Source of the DNA: Paracidovorax konjaci
GTDB taxonomy: Bacteria; Pseudomonadota; Gammaproteobacteria; Burkholderiales; Burkholderiaceae_C
Direction of reading: 5' to 3'
NCBI RefSeq assembly: GCF_900112675.1
Contig: NZ_FOMQ01000005.1
Coordinates: 1 to 64,000, forward strand
Length of the DNA stretch: 64,000 nt
The notes under the pieces: generated by a model
Database searches by the model: none
Told to the model about the DNA's origin: nothing
Seen by the model: the letters and a program-made list of their open reading frames with translations, nothing else
In this document: positions 28,655 through 36,030 of the stretch, one piece after another
How positions within the stretch are numbered: the stretch's first letter is position 1
Layout: every line of letters begins with the position of its first letter
Program-made: the position numbers and the translations under genes

Positions 28655-31057
28655 ATGCCGACCCCGACCCGCCGCACGTCCCCGCGCCACCGCCCTCCCT
28701 TTGCCGCCCGCGGGGCCGCCCTGGCGGCGGCGCTGTGCATCGCCGCCGCCGCGCACGCCCAGCCCGTGGCGATCGACCTTCCCGCCCAGCCGCTCGCGCA
28801 ATCGCTGGCTGCGCTCGCGCGCCAGAGCGGCGCGCAGATCGTCTTCGGTACCGACACCGCCCAGGGCCTGGGCGCGCCCGCCGTGCGCGGCACGCTGGAA
28901 GTGCGCGAGGCGCTGGACCGCCTCGTGGCCGGCACCGGCCTCGTGGTGCGCGCCCAGGACGGGCGCACGTTCACCGTGGAACGCGCCGCCGCCTCCGCCA
29001 ACCCGGGCGCCGCGGCAGGCGGCGGATCGGCCTCGCTGGGCGAGGTGCGCGTGCAGGCCGCGCGCGGCGCGGACACCACCTACTACGCGCCCTCGTCCGC
29101 CAGCGGCACCAGGACCGAGGCCGCGCTGCGCGACGTGCCGCAGACCATCGACGTGGTGCCCCAGCAGGTGATCCGCGACCAGGGCGCCACCTCCATCCAG
29201 GACACGCTGCGCAACGTGGCCGGCGTGGGCCTGTCCACCGGCGACGGCCAGCGCGACCAGGTCAGCATCCGCGGCTTCACCAGCATCGGCGACCAGTTCG
29301 TCGACGGCTTCCGCGACGACGCGCTCTACTTCCGCGACCTCTCCAACATCGAGCGCGTGGAAGTCGTGAAGGGCCCCGCCGCCGTGCTCTACGGGCGCGG
29401 CTCCTCGGGCGGCCTCGTGAACCGCGTCACGAAAAAGCCCGGCACGGACGTCTCCGACGTGGCGCTCAGCGTGGGCAGTTGGGCCGACAAGCGCGCCGAG
29501 TTCGACGTGGGCCGTGCGCCCGCGGGCAGCGACTGGTCCTGGCGCGTGACCGGCGCGGCCGAGGACGCCAACAGCTACCGCAGCCAGCAGTTCCTGGAGC
29601 GCCAGGCCATCGCGCCTTCGGTGCTCTGGAAGCCCGACGGCGCCACTTCGCTCATGCTGCAGGCCGACTACCTGCACGACAAGCGCGTGACCGACTTCGG
29701 CATCCCCGCCTACCGCGGCCGGCCCGTGGCCGTGGACCCGCGCACCTATTACGGCGCGGCCAACGCGCGCGATGCGGACACCTCCGAATCCACCGTGGGC
29801 TCGTTCACCGCCACGTTCGAACACCGCTTCTCCGACACGCTGCGCGTGCGCAACGCGCTGCGCTACTACCACTACGAACTGGACCGCCAGAACACCCTGC
29901 CCTCGGGCGGCGTGAACGAAGCGGCCGGCACCGTGGCCCTCACGCGCTCGGGCATCGACCGCAGGGAGCATGGCGTCTTCAACCAGACGGAGCTGGTCCA
30001 GAACCTGCGCACCGGCAGCATCGCGCACGAGGTGCTCTACGGCCTGGAGCTGGGCCAGCAGAACAAGGACGCGCTCACCTACTCCGGCGGCACGCTGGGC
30101 ACCGTGAACCTCTGGAACCCGGTGCTGCCGGTGGCGCCGCTGAACGGCGGCGGCGCGCTCACGGGCAGCACGCTCAACCGCTACCTGACGCGCGCCGCCT
30201 ACGTGCAGGACCAGATCACCTTCACGCCCGAATGGAAGCTGCTGGCCGGCCTGCGCTACGACCGCTTCGGCCAGGAGACCGACAACCGCCTGCCCGGCCA
30301 GGCCGACTTCGAGCGCACCGACACCACCTGGAGCCCGCGCCTGGGCTTGGTGTGGCAGCCGGACACCGTGCAGTCGTACTACGCCTCGGTGAGCCGCTCC
30401 TACCAGCCATCGGCCGAGATGTTCGCGCTCTCGGCCACCAACGCCGCCGTCAAGCCCGAGCGCACCACCAACTACGAGGTGGGCACGAAGTGGGAGCTGC
30501 TGGGCGGCCGCGCCACGGCCACGGCCTCGCTGTTCCAGCTGGAGCGCACCGACATCAAGACCGCCGACCCCGCGCGGCCCACGGTGCTGATCCCCATCGG
30601 CACGCAGCGCACGCGCGGGCTGGAGCTGTCGCTCTCGGGCGAGCTGCGCGCCGGCACGCAGGCCACGTTCAGCTACGCCTACCTGGACACGCGCGTCACC
30701 CGCTCCACCGCCACCGACGCGGGCCAGTCCGTGGAAGGCAAGCGCGCCACCCTCACGCCGCGCAACGCGTTCTCGGCCTGGATCACGCAGCAGCTCGGCG
30801 AGGCCTGGAGCGTGGGCGGCGGCGTGAACTACGTGGGCGACCGCTTCGCCAACCCCGGCAACACCGTCACCCTGCCGTCCTACGTGGTGGTGGACGCCAT
30901 GGCGCAATACCGCATCGGCCGCGCGACCACGCTGCAGCTCAACCTGCGCAACCTGTTCGACCGCAGCTACATCGTCTCGGCCCACGGCTCCAACGCCAAC
31001 CTGAACCTGCCCGGCGCGCCGCGCAATGCGACGCTGACGCTGCGGCACAGCTTCTGA
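28655..31057 (+). CDS. TonB-dependent siderophore receptor with STN signalling domain
   Basis: An 800-residue outer-membrane receptor for a ferric siderophore. A signal peptide ends near residue 36 (AAAAHAQ). The STN domain follows (about 37-90, AIDLPAQPLAQSLAALARQSG), which talks to FecR. The plug domain begins near residue 120 with DVPQTIDVVPQQVIRDQGATSIQDTLRNVAGVG and RVEVVKGPAAVLYGRGSSGGLVNRVTK. The beta-barrel ends in the expected aromatic residue, LRHSF. ATG 28655 has CAGGAG upstream. It resembles FoxA/FpvA-type receptors for hydroxamate siderophores, but the ligand cannot be fixed. It is the target gene of the preceding sigma/anti-sigma pair. Confidence 0.94.
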   Translation: MPTPTRRTSPRHRPPFAARGAALAAALCIAAAAHAQPVAIDLPAQPLAQSLAALARQSGAQIVFGTDTAQGLGAPAVRGTLEVREALDRLVAGTGLVVRAQDGRTFTVERAAASANPGAAAGGGSASLGEVRVQAARGADTTYYAPSSASGTRTEAALRDVPQTIDVVPQQVIRDQGATSIQDTLRNVAGVGLSTGDGQRDQVSIRGFTSIGDQFVDGFRDDALYFRDLSNIERVEVVKGPAAVLYGRGSSGGLVNRVTKKPGTDVSDVALSVGSWADKRAEFDVGRAPAGSDWSWRVTGAAEDANSYRSQQFLERQAIAPSVLWKPDGATSLMLQADYLHDKRVTDFGIPAYRGRPVAVDPRTYYGAANARDADTSESTVGSFTATFEHRFSDTLRVRNALRYYHYELDRQNTLPSGGVNEAAGTVALTRSGIDRREHGVFNQTELVQNLRTGSIAHEVLYGLELGQQNKDALTYSGGTLGTVNLWNPVLPVAPLNGGGALTGSTLNRYLTRAAYVQDQITFTPEWKLLAGLRYDRFGQETDNRLPGQADFERTDTTWSPRLGLVWQPDTVQSYYASVSRSYQPSAEMFALSATNAAVKPERTTNYEVGTKWELLGGRATATASLFQLERTDIKTADPARPTVLIPIGTQRTRGLELSLSGELRAGTQATFSYAYLDTRVTRSTATDAGQSVEGKRATLTPRNAFSAWITQQLGEAWSVGGGVNYVGDRFANPGNTVTLPSYVVVDAMAQYRIGRATTLQLNLRNLFDRSYIVSAHGSNANLNLPGAPRNATLTLRHSF

Positions 31058-31159
31058 GGCGAGCAGCCTGCGGCAAGGAATCACCCCCGACACGCAGACA
31101 CCGAACGGTCCGTCAAGACGGCCCGGAAGAACATTCCTTCCTGTGGAAAAATCCGGGCC

Positions 31160-31180
31160 GCCGGCTGGAAAACAGCCGGC
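31160..31180 (+). terminator. Hairpin between receptor gene and CHAT-like operon
   Basis: A perfect 8-bp stem GCCGGCTG (31160-31167) / CAGCCGGC (31173-31180) with a GAAAA loop lies 103 bases after the receptor stop. There is no T-run, so termination is uncertain. Confidence 0.35.
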
Positions 31181-31279
31181 TTCCGGGGCACAGTGCGGCT
31201 CCGCGCGGTGCCATCACACGGCCAAGCCGGACCGCTCGCGGCCGGCTTTCCACCGCGCTACACAAGAAGAGAAAAACCA

Positions 31280-31942
31280 ATGTCGCTTGCGTACTGGTTC
31301 CGGGAGGGACCTGCCGAGCCCATCGAGAATGGGCGGATTCAATATGGGCCGGGGAAGGGGTTGCCCAAGCTGGTGTTCAAGGGCTTGGACAATTCACAGA
31401 AGCTTGTCCAGAAGATCGCCACCATTGATCCGGTGCGCAAGAAGATCATCCTGATCCAGCCCAGGGAAAAAGCCTTGTACGTCTCGGGCCTGCGGGAACG
31501 TGGAGTTCCGGGGTACCTGTACCTGTTCGCCCATGCGAGTGCAACCAGCCTTCAGGGAGCAACACATATCGGAGAAATTGTCAGCGTCATCCATCGCAGC
31601 GGCATCTGGCGCAGGCAGCCCATCCTGATCGATGCCTGCAATGCCGGGGCTTCCCCCAATGGAGTCGCCAGCGCTCTGGCCCGAGCGCTTCTCACTTATG
31701 TCACCGCGCCTACAACGCTTACCTGGAACCATCCCCTGGGCGGCTCCGCTATCGGCCAGGGCACCTTCGAGAAACTGCCCGGCGTGCTGGACCGGTTGCC
31801 CATTCCCGACTTCCTGCGCCCAGGGCAATGGCGCACCTGGGGGCAAGACGGCCACCCCATCGCCACCACACGCACCTCGCCGCGCGACGGCGGCGAACTC
31901 GTCAAGGGCCCGCTGGCCCATGAACTACTGAGGAAACGATGA
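31280..31942 (+). CDS. Caspase/CHAT-like small protein, possible toxin or protease
   Basis: A 220-residue protein of unassigned family. Two short segments match the caspase-fold dyad: His85 in YLYLFAHASATSL, after a hydrophobic strand, and Cys120 in PILIDACNAGASPNG, matching the DACxxG motif of caspase/CHAT peptidases. The residue after the histidine is Ala instead of the usual Gly. There is no signal peptide or membrane segment. The ATG at 31280 follows AGAAGAGA. Its stop overlaps the start of the first of two paralogous membrane genes (ATGA-type), so the three form one operon. GC content is clearly lower than in the flanks, suggesting transfer. A toxin or self-killing protease is a possibility; a truncated domain is another. 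Confidence 0.65.
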   Translation: MSLAYWFREGPAEPIENGRIQYGPGKGLPKLVFKGLDNSQKLVQKIATIDPVRKKIILIQPREKALYVSGLRERGVPGYLYLFAHASATSLQGATHIGEIVSVIHRSGIWRRQPILIDACNAGASPNGVASALARALLTYVTAPTTLTWNHPLGGSAIGQGTFEKLPGVLDRLPIPDFLRPGQWRTWGQDGHPIATTRTSPRDGGELVKGPLAHELLRKR

Positions 31943-32643
31943 TGTTGCAATGGTGGAAACGCATCGGCTGTGGATTCCAACTGCTTCTGATCCTCTCGCT
32001 CCTGATCGGCACCTACACGGCATGGTGGTGGATCGACAGTGCGCGCACATGCGAAACGCAGGACCAGTACACACTGCACGGTATCTGTCTGATGCAAATA
32101 CGCGACCGCGCCGAAGCGGGAGACAACGCCGCGCAGTGGGCCTACGGCAATTACCTCGAAGCGCAACGCCGGGAGCCGGAGGCCCGTGTCTGGCAAATGC
32201 GGGCCATGCACCGCGCCAGCATTGGCGCTGACCTGCGCGACAACATGGTTGGTTACTGCGACCGTATCCCAGGCTTCGAGGCGCGCACGGTCGAATCCAT
32301 CATGCTGCGCGTAGCGCCGAACAGCCCTGATGCACACCTGCGCCTGCTGCAGCTCTATACCTACCCCGGTTGCGGCGCCTTCGATCTCGACAAGGCCAGC
32401 GTACAGATCCCCCTACTGACGCAGTGCGCGCACCTTGCCATCGCGCGCTATCTGCAGGCTGCCGAAGAAAAACACCACCGCGTATCGCCATCCACCCAGG
32501 CGGCCATTCGCGCCAATATGGCGGTATGTGAAAAGGAACTGGCTGGACACATCCCACCAGACACGACCGTGCAGGAAATTCTTTCCGTACGACGAGAGGA
32601 TCTAGACGCCCTGTCGCAAAGCCTTGCGGCGCTGAAGCCATGA
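31939..32643 (+). CDS. Membrane-anchored Sel1-like protein, paralogue 1
   Basis: A 234-residue protein with one N-terminal membrane helix (about residues 11-30) after a short basic segment, so the rest probably faces the periplasm. Residues 57-90 (AEAGDNAAQWAYGNYLEAQRREPEARVWQMRAM) look like one Sel1-type repeat, and NSPDAHLRLLQLYTYPGCGAFDLDKA may be a second degenerate one. Six conserved cysteines are shared with the next gene and may form disulphides. It overlaps the caspase-like gene by 4 bases and the next gene by 4 bases. Sel1-like membrane proteins are known as immunity partners of secreted toxins, which makes an immunity role plausible but unproved. Confidence 0.65.
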   Translation: MMLQWWKRIGCGFQLLLILSLLIGTYTAWWWIDSARTCETQDQYTLHGICLMQIRDRAEAGDNAAQWAYGNYLEAQRREPEARVWQMRAMHRASIGADLRDNMVGYCDRIPGFEARTVESIMLRVAPNSPDAHLRLLQLYTYPGCGAFDLDKASVQIPLLTQCAHLAIARYLQAAEEKHHRVSPSTQAAIRANMAVCEKELAGHIPPDTTVQEILSVRREDLDALSQSLAALKP

Positions 32644-33371
32644 GGCACCTAATGTCACAAACCCTATGGCTCCTGGCATGGCGGAAACGCATCGGCTGCG
32701 GCCTTCAACTGCTCCTGATCCTCTCGCTCCTGATCGCCACCTACACCGCATGGTGGTGGATCGACAGTGCCCGTACCTGCGAAACGCAGGACCAGTACAC
32801 CCTGCACGGTATCTGCCTCATGCGGATACACGACCGAGCCAAGCAGGGGGACAACGCCGCGCAGTGGGCCTACGGTAACTACCTCGAAACCGAAGGCCAA
32901 CAGCAGGAAGCGAATGTCTGGTACCTCCGAGCCATGCATGGCGCTCGTGACGGATTGGATCTGCGCGACGACATGAAAGCCTACTGTGACCGTATTCCCG
33001 GCTTCGATGCGCGCGCTGTCGAGGCCACCATGCTGCGCGTGGTACCCAATAGCCCCGATGCGCACCTGCGTCTTCTGCAACTCTATATCTACCCTGGCTG
33101 TGGCGCTTTCGATCTCGACAAAGCCAGCGTGCAAATTTCTCTGCTGACCCAGTGCGCACACCTTGCGCTCACCAACTATTTACACCGGGCCGAACGCACA
33201 CGGCATCGCATTTCAACCGCAACGCGGGCGGCCATTCGCTCGAACATGAACCTTTGCGAGCAGGAATTGGTGAACCCACCTCCAATCGGTGATACGGTCC
33301 GGGAGGCCATCCCCGTTCGCAAAGAGCATCTGGACGAACTGTCGCACCGTCTCGCTGCGCTGGAGCCATGA
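32640..33371 (+). CDS. Membrane-anchored Sel1-like protein, paralogue 2
   Basis: A 243-residue close paralogue of the preceding protein, with the same helix (LQLLLILSLLIATYTAWWW), the same ARTCETQDQYTLHGICLM segment and the same Sel1-like region and cysteines. Differences cluster in residues 85-115 and in the C-terminal 40 residues. At the DNA level long blocks are nearly identical, so the pair arose by recent tandem duplication. It has nine extra N-terminal residues. Its start overlaps the stop of paralogue 1. Duplicated immunity genes with diverging recognition faces are common in contact-dependent toxin loci. It ends 86 bases from the convergent lipoprotein gene. Confidence 0.65.
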   Translation: MRHLMSQTLWLLAWRKRIGCGLQLLLILSLLIATYTAWWWIDSARTCETQDQYTLHGICLMRIHDRAKQGDNAAQWAYGNYLETEGQQQEANVWYLRAMHGARDGLDLRDDMKAYCDRIPGFDARAVEATMLRVVPNSPDAHLRLLQLYIYPGCGAFDLDKASVQISLLTQCAHLALTNYLHRAERTRHRISTATRAAIRSNMNLCEQELVNPPPIGDTVREAIPVRKEHLDELSHRLAALEP

Positions 33372-33457
33372 AGCCATGACCCGCCGAGCTCGCACCACCG
33401 CCGACACAAGGCCACGCGAGCACCGAAGCGCCCACTACCGCGCTACAAGCAGAGCCC

Positions 33458-34129
33458 TCACCGCCCTGCCTGCTCCAGCCACGCCTCCACCTCCTGGGCG
33501 GCCTGCGCGGCGGCCTCGGACATGGCGTGGGTGCCGCCACGCGCGTCGGCCGTGGGGGCCGGCTTCTGGACGATGAAGACGCGCTGGGCGACGAGCTTTT
33601 CGCCGGCCTGGGTGGAGTCGGCCAGCGAGGCCCGCAGCCGCAGCACGCCGGTGCTGGCCGTGGTGGACTGGAAGACCTGGCTGAATTCCTCGATCTCCAC
33701 GCGCAGCACGGCGGGCGGCTTGCCGCCCTCGACGAGCTGCATGGCGCCTTCGTCGCCCATGAGCACCGGGCGGCGCAGGCCCAGCTGGTCGCGCAGCGCC
33801 TGCTGCACGAGCTGCGCGGGCGGCTGGCTCCAGCGGGCCTGGCCGTAGGGGCGCAGGCGGCGCGGGTCGTCGTAGGCCAGGCGGTAGAGCACGGCGGTGC
33901 TGCCTTCCACCGGGCCGGTGACGGCCACTTCGGGCAGCGCGATGGGCGGCAGCGGTGCGCGGCGGTCGGCCGGCGCGGTGGCCAGCAGGCCCGGGCCGAA
34001 GTCGTACACGTCGGCGCGCACGGGCGGCGCGGGCAGGGCCGAGCAACCGGCCAGGAGCGCGGCCGCGGCCACAATGCCCCAGAGGCCGGATGCCGTCGTA
34101 TTCACTGCATTATTTGCTATGTTTTTCAT
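33458..34129 (-). CDS. ABC-type transport auxiliary lipoprotein (Mla/PqiC-like)
   Basis: A 223-residue lipoprotein with lipobox LLAGC at about residues 26-30. The mature part fits the ABC-transport-auxiliary (PqiC-like) family: YDFGPG start, then LRPYGQARWSQPPAQLVQQALRDQLG and VEIEEFSQVFQSTTASTGVLRLRASL. It is the last gene of an mlaE-mlaF-mlaD-lipoprotein operon, 62 bases after mlaD, and probably links the MCE ring to the outer membrane. The first 15 codons and the start codon come from a copy of the GCTAT-hairpin repeat, so its signal peptide has been built on a mobile or repeated sequence. The frame is open 22 codons further upstream, which has no signal features. Confidence 0.85.
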   Translation of the reverse strand: MKNIANNAVNTTASGLWGIVAAAALLAGCSALPAPPVRADVYDFGPGLLATAPADRRAPLPPIALPEVAVTGPVEGSTAVLYRLAYDDPRRLRPYGQARWSQPPAQLVQQALRDQLGLRRPVLMGDEGAMQLVEGGKPPAVLRVEIEEFSQVFQSTTASTGVLRLRASLADSTQAGEKLVAQRVFIVQKPAPTADARGGTHAMSEAAAQAAQEVEAWLEQAGR

Positions 34130-34132
34130 AGT
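34088..34132. repeat. GCTAT-hairpin repeat, copy 4, inside a lipoprotein gene start
   Basis: Reading the minus strand, the ATG-containing arm, ATAGCAAAT, GTGAATACGACGGCAT and the following bases match the consensus of the other copies (ATGGATACGGCGGCAT). Here it encodes the N-terminal residues MKNIANNAVNTTAS of the auxiliary lipoprotein. Confidence 0.7.
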
Positions 34133-34191
34133 GACCAGGAGGAGGTTTCCAGGGCGTTCATGCGGAAGGGGGGAGGCGGTGCCGGTACGCG

Positions 34192-35172
34192 TCACCGGGC
34201 CGCGGCGGCGGGAGCCTCGAAGCCGGGCTCGCCCGGGCCGCCGGCCGCGCGGCCGGGCCCGTAGATGAGCGATTGCGGGTTGTCGCTGAGGTTGCTGGCT
34301 GCGCGGCCCAGGCGGCGCACGGCGCGCGAGGTTTCGTCGGCGGCATGGTTCACGCGCGGCAGCGTCACGCGGCCGAAGCGGTCGGCCGCGAGCGACAGCG
34401 ATTGCGAGCTTTCGGCGATCTGGTCGAGCGGCCCGCCCTCGGCGCTCAGCTTGCGCACGGCGGTGGTCACCTCGCTGGCCGCATTGCCGGCGTTCGTGCC
34501 CGCCTGGCGCAGGGCCTGCAGGGTTTCTCGCGCATCGCTGGCCAGCACCGGCACGGTGGCCAGCGCCGGGTCCAGCCGCTGCGCCACGGTGGCGTCGAGC
34601 CGCTTCATGAGCGCGTTGGCGCTGCCCGCGGCCTGCCCGAGGTTGTCCAGCGCGAGGGTGAAGCGTTTCTGGTTCTCGTCGCCCAGCAGGTCGTTGATGC
34701 GGTCGGTGGCCTGCTGCACCTGCGCGAGGATGGCCGGCCCCTGTTCGGCGAGCTGGCTGAAGGGCGAACTCTTGAGCGGCAGGCGCGGCAGGCCGCTCGA
34801 CCCGCGCGGCAGCGCGGGCTGCGGCGAGGAGCCGTCGTCCAGCAGCACGTGCGCGAGGCCGGTGACGCCCTGGTAGCCCAGCACGGCGAAGGTGGCGGGC
34901 GTGACGGGCGCCTGGTCGTTCACGGCGATGCGGATCAGCACGTTGCCGGCCACGTCGGGGTCGAAGCCGATGCGCGTGACCTTGCCCACGGCCACGCCCT
35001 TGTAGCGCACGGCCGCCTGCGGCTGCAGGCCGCCCACGCTCTCGCGCGTGGAGAGTTCATAGACCTGGTAGCTCGCCCGGTCGCGCGTGAGCCACAGGCC
35101 CAGGGCGGCGAGCAGGGCCGCCACCACCACCACGAAGATGCCCGCGGCAAGGGCGTGGGACTTGTTTTCCAT
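34192..35172 (-). CDS. MlaD-family MCE protein (lipid ABC transporter)
   Basis: A 326-residue inner-membrane-anchored protein. One N-terminal helix (about residues 8-27, AGIFVVVVAALLAALGLWL) is followed by the MCE domain (about 38-115), with YELSTRESVGGLQPQAAVRYKGVAVGKVTRIGFDP as its core. A long helical C-terminus of about 190 residues follows, longer than E. coli MlaD and closer to the extended MlaD/Mkl-type proteins. It would form a hexameric ring passing phospholipid between membranes. Its ATG overlaps the mlaF stop by one base. It is part of the four-gene operon with the ATPase, permease and lipoprotein. Confidence 0.92.
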   Translation of the reverse strand: MENKSHALAAGIFVVVVAALLAALGLWLTRDRASYQVYELSTRESVGGLQPQAAVRYKGVAVGKVTRIGFDPDVAGNVLIRIAVNDQAPVTPATFAVLGYQGVTGLAHVLLDDGSSPQPALPRGSSGLPRLPLKSSPFSQLAEQGPAILAQVQQATDRINDLLGDENQKRFTLALDNLGQAAGSANALMKRLDATVAQRLDPALATVPVLASDARETLQALRQAGTNAGNAASEVTTAVRKLSAEGGPLDQIAESSQSLSLAADRFGRVTLPRVNHAADETSRAVRRLGRAASNLSDNPQSLIYGPGRAAGGPGEPGFEAPAAAAR

Positions 35173-36026
35173 CAGGCCTCCTGTCCCGGGGCGGCGGAGC
35201 CCGGCGAGGGCGCCGGAGCGGGTGCCATCGCGCGGCGGCCGCGCTCCCCGAGGAAAAATTGTTGAATGAACGGGTGCTCGAAATGCGCCACTTCCTGCGG
35301 CGTGCCGCTGGTGATGACGCGTTTCTCGGCCAGCACGGCCACGCGCGTGCTGAGCGCGAAGAGCGTGTCGAGGTCGTGGGTGACCATCACCACGGTGAGG
35401 CCCAGCGCCGCGTGCAGCTCGCGCAGCAGCTCGCAGAATTCGTCGGAGCTGTTCGGGTCCAGGCCCGCGGTGGGCTCGTCCAGCAGCAGCAGCGGCGGAT
35501 CCATGATGAGGGCGCGCGCGAGCGCCACGCGCTTGATCATGCCGCCCGAGAGGTCGGCCGGCATGCGCGTGGCGTGCTCGGGCTTGAGCCCCACGAGGCG
35601 CAGCTTGACCATGGACGCATCGCAGATCAGGTCCTTGGGCAGCGTGCCCTGCTCGCGCAGCGCGAAGGCCACGTTGTCGAGCACGCTGAAGGCCGAGAAC
35701 AGCGCGCCGTGCTGGAACAGCATGCCCACGCGGCTCGCCGCGCCCGCGCGGCCCATCTCGGCGGCGGGCCGGCCCAGCACGGTGACGCTGCCCTTGGCCG
35801 GCCGCGTGAGCCCCAGCATCTGCCGCAGCAGCACGGTCTTGCCGGTGCCCGAGCCGCCCACGAGCGCCAGGATCTCGCCGCGGCGCACCGTGAGGTCGAG
35901 GTTCTCGTGCACGGCGAAGGCCTCGTCGCCCTTGCCGAACACGGTGGAGAGGCCGCGGATCTCCACCACCGGCGGCGCGTCGGCGTCGGGCGGCGGGGGG
36001 GCGGCGGCGGGTCCGGTCTCGGCCAT
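35172..36026 (-). CDS. Lipid ABC transporter ATP-binding protein (MlaF-like)
   Basis: A 284-residue ABC ATPase. Walker A is GGSGTGKTVLL (about residues 57-67), the signature is LSGGMIKR, and Walker B is LLLLDEPTAGLDP followed by a switch histidine in VTHDLDTL. The stretch AFALREQGTLPKDLICDASMVKLRLVGL is typical of the MlaF/Ttg2A group. The first 20 residues are Ala/Pro/Asp-rich. It lies 4 bases after mlaE and overlaps mlaD by one base, so the three products are made in balance. It powers phospholipid movement across the envelope; direction (import or export) is still debated for the family. Confidence 0.95.
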   Translation of the reverse strand: MAETGPAAAPPPPDADAPPVVEIRGLSTVFGKGDEAFAVHENLDLTVRRGEILALVGGSGTGKTVLLRQMLGLTRPAKGSVTVLGRPAAEMGRAGAASRVGMLFQHGALFSAFSVLDNVAFALREQGTLPKDLICDASMVKLRLVGLKPEHATRMPADLSGGMIKRVALARALIMDPPLLLLDEPTAGLDPNSSDEFCELLRELHAALGLTVVMVTHDLDTLFALSTRVAVLAEKRVITSGTPQEVAHFEHPFIQQFFLGERGRRAMAPAPAPSPGSAAPGQEA

Positions 36027-36030
36027 GGCG

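Noticed and set aside
28613-31093. An 826-codon open frame antisense to the TonB receptor
   Set aside because: Same cause: low stop frequency in GC-rich antisense. The receptor frame has signal peptide, STN, plug and barrel motifs, so it is the real gene.
31058-31279. Promoter of the caspase-like operon
   Set aside because: The region must hold one, but no pair of -35/-10 boxes or PIP box could be read with confidence.
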